Shown: one piece after another, positions 11,578-22,500 of the stretch
Layout: the number at the start of each line of letters is the position of its first letter
How positions within the stretch are numbered: position 1 is the stretch's first letter
Source: Beta vulgaris subsp. vulgaris
Lineage: Eukaryota; Streptophyta; Magnoliopsida; Caryophyllales; Amaranthaceae
Direction of reading: 5' to 3'
Length of the DNA stretch: 64,000 nucleotides
Assembly (NCBI RefSeq): GCF_026745355.1
Contig: NC_079202.1
Span: 47,797,287 to 47,861,286 of the forward strand
Position numbers and translations under genes: made by a program
The notes under the pieces: generated by a model
Told to the model about the DNA's origin: nothing
The model's input: the letters and a program-made list of their open reading frames with translations, nothing else
Database searches by the model: none

Positions 11578-11864
11578 TGTAATACCCCTCATGATTGCTT
11601 TAAAGGGATTTAGCAGGCTATTCATTCAAGCAAGATGCATCTTTCTTTTAGGGAGATCATTTCCTTAGATCTCCACAGTTAAGCGTGCTTTGCCGGGAGT
11701 AGTTTAGGGATGGGTAACCTCCTGGAAAGTTTTTTCGGGGTGCGCATGAGTGAAGACAAAATGCGTCGGAAGAACTTGTGTTGATTATTAAGGATATATA
11801 GTTGTTGGCCCTGGATGCGCATTGGTGACGATATACTCGACTGTGAAAGAGTCGGGGTGTTACA
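11578..11864 (+). mobile_element. Cassandra-type TRIM solo LTR with 5S rRNA-derived segment
   Basis: 287 bp starting TGTAATACCCC and ending GGGGTGTTACA, flanked by GTCTC (11573-11577) and GTCTT (11865-11869), the form of a single LTR. Inside, 11679-11745 reads like the 3' half of plant 5S rRNA in sense orientation (TTAAGCGTGCTT, then GGGATGGGTAACCTCCTGG). Carrying 5S-derived pol III promoter boxes in a TG...CA LTR is the defining property of the Cassandra TRIM family. No partner LTR, primer-binding site or polypurine tract is adjacent, so it is a solo LTR left by recombination. Confidence 0.8.
11679..11745 (+). promoter_or_regulatory. 5S rRNA-derived internal control region (A box, IE, C box)
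   Basis: AAGCGTGCTTTGCCGGGAG corresponds to the A-box part, TAGGGATG to the intermediate element and GGGTAACCTCCTGG to the C box of plant 5S genes, in the right order. A few substitutions relative to 5S rRNA make pol III activity uncertain. The 5' half of 5S rRNA is missing, so this is not a 5S gene. Confidence 0.7.
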
Positions 11865-11966
11865 GTCTTGGTCAAAACTTGACTCGAGTAAACTCGATTC
11901 GAAATGTTAATAAATTGAGTCGAGCTATCCCAAATTCGAACTTGTATCGCATCTTTTATACCCTTA

Positions 11967-12901
11967 GTCCAAACAACAAGATCATGTGTTGTGCTACATA
12001 AATGTATCTAATACTCAACACGTTGTACTTACCTATTTTTCCATTGATGGTGCAGGCCTAGGCCTACCTCACCCCACCTCCCAGATTTCCCCCTGTTTTG
12101 CGGGCCAACATTCAGTAATACGTAAATTAATTCGTACTTAATTGTCATGTATGTCAAATCTTCTCTAAATTATATACTTCTCCATGCAACACAACCCTAT
12201 TTAGCTAGCTACACAAAAACTATATAAAGGGAGCATCATAAGATATGAAAAGTAGAATCCATAAGAAGCGGAACAAAGTGAATTTGTATAGTTAACAAAA
12301 CTATAGAAAATAATAACTATTGCGAAATACGTGATTTATGTGAAATGATTGTTTTCTCTAAGTCTCACCCTTCTCATGATCAAGCAAACAAAATGCTTAC
12401 ACTTCTTATAATATGTATCTACATACAAAGTTAATCTTCCTCCATTTGATAATACTCACAAAATCGAAATGTGCACCAAAGACCAAGGAGAGAAGAAAGA
12501 TAGAAAGTAAATAAAAACAACTTTCGTGTTTTAGGAGATAGAAATAGAGAATATACTACCAAAATTATCAGCATTTTAAGCAATAGAGAAGTTTCTAAAA
12601 TAAAAAACATTGCTAATAATTAAGAATGTCGAATGGAGTAGTAACTTTTCTAAATATCGTAATACTTCCTCCCCGTTCTGTTTTAAATGAATTATAGCTT
12701 ATTGATATGGGGATTCAGAATAAGAGAGAGTTAACGAGAAAGAAATATAGGAACACATGTGATAAAATGAAATAGAGATAAATAAAAATACCGAATATAG
12801 TAACATTTTGATTTATTTTAAAATGGTCTAAAATAATAAATGTTCGAAGTTACTATAGAGGAGAAGAATTCTAATGTCGTGCAATCAAACTACCATTATA
12901 C
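11967..12901. other. Intergenic DNA with a degraded Stowaway end near 12,665
   Basis: At about 12,664-12,850 a CTTCCTCCCCGTTCTGTTTTAAATGAA-like start and a TTATTTTAAAATGG-like end resemble the Stowaway family intact at 34,750, but decayed. Nothing else recognised. Confidence 0.4.
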
Positions 12902-12904
12902 TAA

Positions 12905-14421
12905 GGGGGCGTTTGGTTCGCGCAGGGGTAAGGGAAAGGAATCCAGAAAGGGTTACAAGGAGAAAGGAAAGGAATGACACTGATTTTGCCTGTCTGTTTG
13001 GTTCCAACCCTGAAAGGGAATGATATACTCCTTGATTCCCTTTGTGACTGTTTGGTTTTTTAAGAAAGGGAATCAACCAGTTTATTAATTTATAGATGTT
13101 TTGACTTATGATTGTATTCATTCAAGCTGTTTTATAATATAAAGATCAAAATACTATTTGAACAATACTATTTTGAAATTTGCTTATGATCAAATTTGTT
13201 TACATTGCCGCTTCATTTCACGAGAAGTTCAAAATACCATTTTTTAGCAATGTTAATACCAACTAAAACCACAAGAAAACACTTATTTAAACTAAAAAAA
13301 TCTTCATCTTTCCTTCATTTCAACATGTGGAAACCAACATCATTTAATTTTGTCTCTCTGCCAAAGTTTGGTGGATATATGGCCCCCCTTTGTAAATTCC
13401 CATCACCTTATCATAGAACTTCTTTTTTTATCCATCAGCTAAAAAAACATTTTACAGACTTCTGAAAGTACAATAACCATTTTTCTCTTTCTTAACTTGG
13501 TTGAGGTTCAACAAAAGGTGAAGTTTATGTACAAACTGTTGCTATGAAACACTTCTGTAGACCATTTACAGAAATCAGGATCAAAGTGAGCAACATCATG
13601 TGGAAACCAACATCAACATGAGCAACCTTTCTCATTTCAACATGAGCAACCTTTCTCATTTCAACATGTGGAACATCAACAACAACATGCTTTACATTAT
13701 TAGAAACAGGATTCACTAAAAAAACTATAAAAATAAATAAACGTTATTAAGGTTGTCCCATGTTCTGTGCATAAGCTCACTGTGAGCTATAAACATGGCA
13801 GAACATAATGTGTACAGATATTGCAGCAACAACATGGCAGAACAAAATAATGTAGTACAGATATAAAACATGGCAGAACATAATCCATATTCGACTAACC
13901 CTAAGCAGCAACATATTCTGCGATATTGCAATTTTTTTTTAAAAATAAAATCGAAGTGCTACTACAGAACTCGCCGGCCGATATTACAACTACAGATTTC
14001 GCCGGCAAATAATCAAATCGTCAATGTTATAAGAGTCGCAATTATAATCTAGTGGTAGTTACATTGCTCGCCGGCTTCTGGGGTCGTCGGGTCGGCGCGG
14101 TGGTCAAAAGTCGGCTCGGTGGTCCAATATCGGCGGTGGTTGGGCAGTAGTTGGTCACTTCAGGCAGTCGGCGGGATGAATTGAGTTGAAGTTATTCAGA
14201 GCAGTACACAAGAGGAGAGAGAGAGAGGGGGGTAATCAGCAAGGGTAAGGGTTTTCAAAACCCTTGGGGGGGTGGGGTAATCAACTTAGAGGACTTTGGG
14301 GGTAACTTAATAGGAAAAATAGGTAAAGGGTTTCATTAAAATGGTGAAACAAACAACATAAAAGGGTTTCATTAATGGTCTTTTCCTTACCCTTTCTTAA
14401 CACCCCAAACCAAACGCCCCC
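12905..14421. mobile_element. Non-autonomous PIF/Harbinger element
   Basis: Termini GGGGGCGTTTGGTT and AACCAAACGCCCCC, flanked by TAA (12902-12904 and 14422-14424), the 3-bp target typical of PIF/Harbinger. The 1.5-kb interior has short local duplications: CATTTCAACATGAGCAACC units at about 13,606-13,675 and AACATGGCAGAACA units at about 13,792-13,880. A GC-richer, CGCCGGC-containing stretch lies near 13,970-14,150. Open frames here show no transposase or Myb-like motif. Confidence 0.85.
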
Positions 14422-14424
14422 TAA

Positions 14425-15047
14425 TACTATTGAGTTTGACGATCTTGTGATCAGTATATCACATGTCTATTGATATGATCTTGTAATTTTAAATAAATAA
14501 ATACTAGTAATAAATTATACGGCTGCTGCGTTTTTTAAAGAGAAAAACAAGTAGGAATCAAATATTCAAGGCATAGTTTGTAGTTTGTACCTACTAGAAA
14601 AAACAAAAATATTTTTTAAGGCGTCTCACATGACACATGTGGTTTTTGGTTTTCTATCTTCTTCCCCTTTTTTTTCTATATTTTGTTTCGTGGTGCAATT
14701 GTGCAAAACTGCACACACATGTGCCTTATTAGCTATACTCTGCAGTCAGCACTCAGCAGACTACAGAGGACAATGATTGATAGGAAATCGACTTATTTTT
14801 CCTTTTGGTGAAACAGAGAAAACTTTATTTTATTTTATTTTAAGGGAGAAAAAACTTTATCTACTCATCAGATAATCTATTTATTAGAGACATATATTAA
14901 TAATTAGTGGAATTTAATTCAATATAATTAATTATTTTTATTGTTTATTTCTAATGGATAGTCTACCCAATGAATAAATGTAGCAATTCGTGAAATAGGA
15001 TAACTGCATTATAAGTTTCAGAATTTCATGTTTTATTTACTCAATAT
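14425..15047. other. Intergenic DNA, nothing recognised
   Basis: AT-rich, with a TTTTA microsatellite-like run at about 14,822-14,843. The small plus-strand frame at 14,585 has no recognisable domain. Confidence 0.5.
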
Positions 15048-15057
15048 CTCAATATTC

Positions 15058-16515
15058 GAGGTAAGGGTACATGAGGCTACTGAACTTTCACAAAAGTTCC
15101 AGCTAGAGTACTGAACTTTAAAAAGTTTCAATTAGGGTACTCAAAATGGATATCTGTTAACTTAAGGTATTGAACTTTAATTTGTACCGGTATTAGCCCC
15201 AAAAATAAAAGAAAAAATGTGACGTGACATTAATTAAAAAGAAAAATGTGCCATGACATTAATCAAAAAGAAAAAGGTGACATGACATTAATTATAAAAA
15301 TTCCAAATCTCCTCTGATTCCTCACCCTCTGTTCGTTCGTTCGAATTTCCCAAATCCTCCACTCATCGACGGCTCATCTTCAACCTTCAACCATGGTAAA
15401 ATCAATGGTTTCTTCTCTTTCTCTCTCCTCTGTTATTCATATTTTATCCTAAATCATAAATCAGTTAACTTGGATAGAGGTTAGAGATACAAAGAAACAT
15501 AACTCATGCTAAAATGACTAGCAGCCACCAAAACGGTAAACTATGTTGAATGAATGGCAACACAAGTAAAATATATAGACTGAGAGGTAAACTTTATCAT
15601 TCTGTCATAACTAAGTGCATCACTATTGTACAAAACAATGAGTTTTAGCTGTAGAGTACAATATGAAATTTAAATTTATTTCTCAATTTTTTTCCAAAAT
15701 AGCATTTCAACAAACGTAACATCACATAACACATTAAATTAAGATCTAATATACCTTACATAATAATGCACATTAAACAAAAAAAAATCCACCAAAATTA
15801 AATTACGATAAAAACAGAGGAAAAATACCATCTCATTCCGCGATGATTTTCTCTTGGCTTCTGTCTTCTTCTCAACTGAATTAAAACATAGAAAACTGAA
15901 TTTTAAATTTTTTACAAAAAAGGGAAAAAAAAGTTCGACAGAAAAGCGAAATTCCACCAAACCCTAGATCACGATCTCCACATTCCTAGATAACAAATTC
16001 TTCATTGTTAACCACGTTCTACTTAACAACCAGAAATTTCAAAAAAAAATCATGCAAATTTCGCGAAGATACGAGAGTATTTTTGTCCTTTTTTTGTTAA
16101 AAAATATGAAGTAAAATAAAAAAAAAGAGGAGGAGAGAGAGAGAGAAGGATTAATGGAGAATTTTTCCGGTGGGAGAGTTGCTGAAAACTGGTGAACGAA
16201 GGTTATCCGGTAGAAGAAGAAGAAGAGAAAGAGAGAGAACAATGATTTATGATTTAGGGTAAAATATGAATAATAGAGGAGGAGAGAGAAAAGAGTTTGG
16301 AATTTTTATAATTAATGTCATGTCACCTTTTTCTTTTTGATTAATGTCACGTCACATTTTTCTTTTATTTTTGGGGCTGATAACGGTATAAACCAAAGTT
16401 CAGTACCTTAAGTTAACAGACATTCATTTTGAGTACCCTAACTGAAACTTTTTAAAGTTCAGTACTCTAACTGGAACTTTTGTGAAAGTTCAGTACCCTC
16501 TTGTATCCTTAACTC
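15058..16515. mobile_element. Long-TIR foldback element (Mutator-type)
   Basis: Inverted arms of about 250 bp or more: left from 15,058, right to 16,515. Both carry TTTCACAAAAGTTCC, AGTACTNAACTTTA and ATGTGACGTGACATTAAT blocks, and pairing resumes inside around CCTAAATCATAAAT. A 10-bp repeat CTCAATATTC flanks it at 15048-15057 and 16516-16525, consistent with a 9-11 bp Mutator target duplication. The interior encodes no transposase. Confidence 0.8.
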
Positions 16516-16548
16516 CTCAATATTCCTACAACTAATACATTAATTATA

Positions 16549-16810
16549 CCCCCTCTGTATTTTTTTTTTATCTTTCCTACTTTAACTTTGCACGTTTTCC
16601 AATATACTTATTTTACATTAAATATCTTTCATTATATATTAGTGAAAATTATAATAATTGAATATTAATAAAGTATTCATTGAGACGATTCAAAGAAGAC
16701 CTACATGACTATACTTTTTCTTATATATTGAGAAAAATTTAAAAGATTCTCTCTAATTGTGAATAGTGTCAAGATTCTAATTGAGAAAGATAAAAAAAAT
16801 ACAGAGGGAG
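16549..16810. mobile_element. Stowaway MITE
   Basis: Ends CCCCTCTGTATTTTTTTTT and AAAATACAGAGGGAG are inverted repeats with TA at 16547-16548 and 16811-16812. 262 bp, no coding. A decayed relative lies at 32,887-33,144. Confidence 0.8.
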
Positions 16811-16971
16811 TAGTTTTTATATATATATATATCTCTCACATAAAGGTTGTCAACCCTTATGGTTACTCTATCATTGTCCCTAGTCCACATTCACTGTTGT
16901 ACATTACCAAGAAGAAAGTGAGACCCACTATACAAAACAAGAGTTAACAAAATGCAAATGTGTTTAAGGTA

Positions 16972-17610
16972 CTCCCTCCGTTTCCTAAAGATCTTCCCTC
17001 TTTCCGTTTAAGGGTGTTTCCAAAAGATCTTTCCTCTTTTGCTTTATTCCTTATTTGGCAAAACAAATTTCCCTATTTACCCTCTCATGTCACTATCATA
17101 TGGTCCACCATTACATTATTAATTCAATTTTACTCCCTTTCTCTCTCCTACTTTAACCCCTTTTTATTTGTTTATTTATCTTAACCCCTTTCTCTCTCCT
17201 ACTTACTCACACCATGCCCCACACAACTTGATTTTCCTTGGTATCTGTAGGAACAGTAAGGGCCTGTTCTCCCCAGCTTATTTTCAGTTCAGTTCAGTTC
17301 AATTCAGTTCAATTCAGTTCAGTTCAGTTCAATTCAGTTCAGTTCAGATCAGTTCAGTTCAGACCAGTTCAGTTCAATTCAGTTAAGCTCTTGACAATAC
17401 TTTTACTCTCACATATCACTATTCATTTCAGTTCAGTTCAGTTCAGTTCAGTTCAATTCAGTTCAGTTCAGATCAGTTCAGTTCAGTTCAGTTCAATTCA
17501 GTTCAGTTCAGTTCAATTCAGTTCGGTTCAGTTCAATTCAGTTCAGTTCAGCTGTTTTATGCCGAAGAGAACAGGCCCTAAGTGAGAAGATCTTTAGGAA
17601 ACGGAGGGAG
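16972..17610. mobile_element. Stowaway MITE interrupted by a Tourist-like MITE
   Basis: Outer ends CTCCCTCCGTTTCCTAAAGA and TCTTTAGGAAACGGAGGGAG are perfect inverted repeats with TA at 16970-16971 and 17611-17612. The element is about 320 bp once the insertion at 17260-17578 is removed. Confidence 0.9.
17260..17578. mobile_element. Tourist-like (PIF/Harbinger) MITE with TTCAG microsatellite
   Basis: Termini GGGCCTGTTCTC and GAGAACAGGCCC with TAA at 17257-17259 and 17579-17581. The inside is mainly two arrays of the pentamer TTCAG, with TTCAA and TTCGG variants (17281-17385 and 17427-17552), around a short unique core. The arrays give spurious Val-Gln-Phe-Ser-Ser frames. Related copies lie at 32350-32493 and 33913-34088. 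Confidence 0.88.
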
Positions 17611-17612
17611 TA

Positions 17613-18061
17613 TTTGATTAAAGTGATTAAATAGAACTGGTATCAATTAAAGTCCACCGAAATTACCCTCCAGATTCATTGTTCATCTTTTCATCAAAGT
17701 TTCATATTCAGAGCTTGAACTACTCTCACTTGAAAGGCCTGAACTACAGATGAAATCAAAATAAAATTTCGAAAAGAGAATTACAATATACAACACAAAA
17801 ATTGTAACATATATGGAAACATGAGGATATTTCGTTTCATGTAAACAACAAAAAATTTGGAAGAATAATATAATTTATTTTTACAAAAACTAGAAATAAA
17901 CGAAAAAAATATGGAAACATACATTTAAAAGAAAAAAGTCGCCCAAAATCTAGAAATCCAATTTTAGAAAATCAATAACAATATATAGCAAAAGCTACAA
18001 CATCTAATAACTTGCCAAAAGGAAAACTCCAATTTTTTCATGTGTTTGCACAATTATTTAC
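17613..18061. other. Intergenic AT-rich DNA, nothing recognised
   Basis: No open frame, termini or duplications read here. Confidence 0.5.
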
Positions 18062-18268
18062 TACTTCCTTCGTCCTTAAATAGACTTTTCATTTCTCCTT
18101 TTCACGTTTGTCAATGCACTTTTTGTATCATTAATATCTTCATTTACACAATAGTAAAAATTATAGAGGTTTTGAAATTAAAGACCAAAGAATGAGTTGT
18201 TAATCGGAGGATCAAAAGCTCTGGCGGCGTAGGATAAGGTGCTTTGGCTATCGTGCGCCCTAAGCTTT

Positions 18269-19506
18269 ATGGGTCGGAAAAAGAAGGCTACGGCGTCGGG
18301 GAATGGCTCTCCGGCACTGGAAGCGTCAGCTAGTAACTCTTCCAGCCCCAGTGGAGGAGCTACTTCAAGTGGGAAGACACAAATGAATGGAACAGTAACT
18401 GAAGTGAGTTTGGAGGATTCTCTGGACCCGATTGTAGACCCGGTTAGTAAATCATCTCCTGCTCAGCTTGTGGCTGATGCTAGTCAAAAATGGAAGGGAT
18501 TCACTGGACAAAGTCATATGGGCGAGAAAGGTATGGGGTTAAGCTTTATTGCTCCTGTTGTTGTTGATGGTAAACCCACTGCTAAGTTAGACAAAAAAAG
18601 CGATTGATATGTTAAGTGAACAATGAGCGAATGCTATAATCATGTATGTTGTTGGCCAAAATCCCACTATTAATGCTATGAATGCTTATCTTAAATCTCA
18701 ATGGAGTTTGAGTATAGAACTTTATAGCCAAGCTTGGATGTCAAGAGGATAGAGACTCTATCATTTATGCTGGGCCACATTTGTTTTATGGCAAACCTTT
18801 GATTGTTAAACAATGGACTGCGAGTTTTGATTGTCACAAAGAAGTGTTGAAGGTGATTCCAATATGAGTTAGGTTGCCAAACTTACCTCTTAACTGCTGG
18901 AGTGATGATTCTCTAAGTAGAATAGGGAGTTTGCTAGGGGTTCCTATATATGCAGATGAATGTACTACAAAGATACTTAGAGTATCTTTTGCCAGGATAC
19001 TAGTAGAGATGGATGTAACGAAGGAGATTCCTAAAGTTTTGACTATAGAAGACCCTAGTGGCAGGGTGTATTCTCAACAAGTTATCTATGACTGGCTCCC
19101 TGCTTATTGCAATAAATGTCAACTTATTGGACACAACTGTGCTCATAATGTAGCAAAGAAACCTGTGAAGCAAGTGCTAAAGTGGGTTCTTAAGAGTACA
19201 ACTCCTGCTGTTGAAGTAATCCCTCTTGCTCCTAGTGTTGAGGTCACTGCTAATATTGGTGCTCCTCCTTTAGTTGTAGATCCCAGTACTACTGGTGAAC
19301 CAACTAAGGCAGTAGAGCTAAGTATTACAGAGACTACTCCAGTCAACACTCCTATCCAAGGAGGTGAAGAAGAGGAACCATGGAAGATTGTGACTAGAAA
19401 GTCTAAAGGTAAGCAAGTCTCTTTTCAGTCAGCTAGAGTGTGTTCTTTTTCTCAAGAGCCAGGTAGACCTGGAGGTGCTAGGGGACCTAATCCCTATTTG
19501 TCTTGA
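18269..19506 (+). pseudogene. LINE ORF1 (DUF4283/zinc-knuckle gag-like), broken
   Basis: From the probable start at 18,269 (MGRKKKATASG...) the frame runs to a stop at about 18,605. The DUF4283-like region continues in other frames: a YVVGQNPTINAMNAYLKSQW stretch near 18,645-18,705, then GPHLFYGKPLIVKQWTASFD near 18,773-18,832. A stop stands at about 18,866, where the family has a Trp in a V-RLPNLP context. The last frame (18,874-19,506) is open and carries the zinc-knuckle-like CNKCQLIGHNC and a polar tail. It normally encodes the RNA-binding chaperone of the element. At least two frameshifts and one stop make it inactive. It overlaps the ORF2 start by 4 nt. Confidence 0.8.
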
Positions 19507-22500
19507 TGAAGATGGTTGCTTGGAATGTCAGAGGTCTAAATGACCCTGTTAAAATAAAAGAAACAAAGGTGTTTCTGCAGCAGCATGGTGTGGACTTTTG
19601 TGCTCTCTTTGAGACTAGAGTGAGGGAACATAAAGCTTCAAATGTCCAGAAGAAGCTTGGTGATATCTGGAGATGGGAGAATAACTATGGTTTTTCTCCT
19701 AGAGGTAGGATTTGGATTGGATGGAAGCCAGGTGTGGTTTCAGTATCTGTTGTAAGGAAGACTGAGCAATGTGTAAGGGTTCAGATTGCAAGTTTGGATC
19801 AGAATCATGGTTTCACTCTGATTGTAGTGTATGGTTTACATATAATTGCTGATAGAAGACAATTATGGGTGGATTTGAGAGAGATGGTGGACAATGCTGA
19901 TTTTCCCTATCTTATTATAGGTGATTTCAATGCAGTGTCTCAGGCTTCTGATAGAATTAATGGGAACCTTGTTAGTGAGGCTGAAACAATGGACTTTTCA
20001 GAATTTCTTATGGAGGTTGGAGTGATGGAAGCTCCTTGTTCAGGAGCTTACTACTCTTGGAATAATAAAGGGGAAGGGGAAGCTAGGATTGCTAGCAGGA
20101 TTGATAGAGCTCTTATAAATGAGGAGCTATTACATAAATTTCCTGATATCAAGGTGGAGTACTTGGCTGAAGGAATTTCAGATCACACTCCTCTATTGGT
20201 CTCATTCTATGCTATGCAGGAGGAAGGTGGAAGACCTTTTAGATTTAACAATGTGTTGGTTGAGGATATTAATTTCCTTGACACTGTGAGAGAGGCTTGG
20301 GAGTCTACAGGAGATAACTATAAATTCAAGAATGTGTGGAAGAAATTAAAAGCAGTAAAAGAGGCCTTGAAAAGTCTTCATAGTACTCATTACTCTCAGG
20401 CTCATCTAAAAGTTGAGGAATTCAGAACTCTACTTGAGAGTGTGCAAACAAGAATTGCTAGCAGTGGAAATGGAGAGCTTCATCAGGAGGAGAAGGTTTT
20501 GGTGAATAACCTGAGGCATTGGTCAGCTATTGAAGATAGTATTTTGAGGCAAAAAGCTAGAATCAGATGGCTTACTATGGCTAATGCTAATACCAGATTC
20601 TTCTTTAATGCTGTTAAAGTAAGAAAAGCCAGGAATAACATTACTATGTTACAAACTGCTGATGGGGGTCTGGTGAATACAAGAGATAAGATTCAGGATG
20701 AGCTTGTTAGGTTCTATACCAAGCTAATGGGCACTAGAGCTGAGTCCCTTCCTAGTATTGATCTACAAACTATTAGAACTGGTAGGCAGTTGAGTTATGA
20801 TGCTAGAACTGCTCTTAGCCAGCCTGTTACTCATGCTAAGATTGATCATGCTCTCTTCTCAATGGATGATAGTAAAACACCTGGACTTGATGGATTCAAT
20901 GCTTTGTTTTTTAAGAAGAGCTGGGAGATTATCAAGAAGGATGTTTATTTGGGTATTGAAGAATTCTTTCATACTTCTTTTATTCATCACCCTATTAATA
21001 TCACAGCTATCACCCTGGTGCCTAAGATAGCTAATGCTATTCAAGCAAAAGACTTCAGGCCTATTGCTTGTTGCTCAGTGCTGTATAAGATCATAGCTAA
21101 AATCCTTACTCTCAGATTGCACTCAGTTATTAGTGAAGTGGTGAATCCTTCACAAGCTGGGTTTATTCCAGGAAGAGCTATAAATGATAATATCTTGTTA
21201 GCTACTGAGCTAATCAAAGGTTATAATAGAAAGCATATCTCACCTAGATGTGTTATCAAAGTAGACATAAAAAAAGCATATGACTCAGTGGAGTGGCATT
21301 TTTTAGAGCAAGTGTTGATGGAGCTTAGCTTTCCTAGAGCCTTTGTGAGCTGGATTATGGGGTGTGTGCAAGGTGTTTCTTACTCTATACTTCTTAATGG
21401 GATCCCTGCTCCTCCTTTTCAAGCCAAGAAGGGGCTTAGGCAAGGGGACCCTCTCTCCCCTTTCCTTTTTGCAATCTGTATGGAATACCTCAGCAGATGT
21501 CTTGGTGAGCTGAAAGAAAACCCTGACTTTAATTTTCACCCTAAGTGTGAAAGACTATCTCTTACACATCTCATGTTTGCTGATGACTTATTGCTATTCT
21601 CAAGAGCTGATGTCAGCTCAGTCACCAAGATTATGGCAGCTTTTAGCAAGTTCTCTCAAGCCTCGGGCTTAGAGGCTAGCTTGGAAAAAAGTAATATTTA
21701 TCTTGCGGGTGTGAATAATCAAGAGGCTGCTATTCTAGTTGAAGCTGTTCAACTGCCTAAAGGTGAGCTTCCCTTCAGATATTTGGGGGTGCCTTTATCA
21801 TCAAAAAAGTTAAATTTCTCCCAGTGCAAAATCTTGATTGATAAGATTACAGAGAGAGCTCAAGGATGGATTGCTAAAACTCTTTCCTATGCTGGTAGGC
21901 TGCAGTTATTGAGAAGTGTGTTAAGCTCAATGCAACACTATTGGGCCCAGATTTTCCCACTTTCTAAGAAGATTATCAAGTCTGTAGAAGCAGTGTGCAG
22001 GAAGTTCTTATGGACAGGTAAAACCTTGGATTCTAAGAAAGCTCCAATTGCTTGGGATCAGTTTTACAAACCTAAATCAGCTAGGGGATGGAATCTAGTT
22101 AATATGGAAATTTGGAATAAAGCTGCTATTTTAAAGCTTCTTTGGGCTATTTCATTTAAAACAGATAAGTTGTGGGTTCAGTGGATTAATGCTTATTATA
22201 TGAGAAGGATGGATGTGTACTATATAGCTCCTAAGAGCAATATGTCTTGGCAACTAAAAAAGATCATTGAATCTAGAGAGCTCCTACAAATTGTGGGATG
22301 TTGGAATGCAGTTATGCATAATGGGAAGTATTGTATTAAAAAGGCCTATAAATTGCTGCTAGGTACTTTTGAGAAAGTACAATGGAGAAGATTGGTGTGT
22401 AACAACACTGCTAGCCCAAAGAGTAAGTTCTTGCTTTGGTTGGTGTTACAAAATCGAGTTGCTACTGCAGACAGGTTGTGCAAATGGGGAATTCCTTGCT

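Larger units (their letters stand above)
10691..11966. mobile_element. hAT relic related to the element at 7603-8529
   Basis: Starts TAGGGGCGTGAATGAG and ends near ACCCTTA at 11,966. Flanking octamers GCACAAAC and GTCCAAAC match at 6 of 8 positions. Both ends carry ACTCGAGT..GAGCTCGA motifs similar to the subterminal repeats of the intact hAT copy at 7.6 kb. It is heavily diverged and filled by two later insertions (10907-11526 and 11578-11864). Confidence 0.6.

Noticed and set aside
11679..11745. 5S rRNA gene
   Set aside because: Only the 3' half is present, it is diverged, and it sits within TG...CA LTR ends; explained by a Cassandra LTR.
13196..13465. 89-codon open frame in the PIF/Harbinger element
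   Set aside because: No DDE or Myb/SANT motif; AT-rich non-conserved sequence inside a non-autonomous element.
17168..17585. Two overlapping frames of Val-Gln-Phe-Ser-Ser repeats
   Set aside because: Translation of the TTCAG microsatellite in a MITE; the pentamer gives open frames in several phases.
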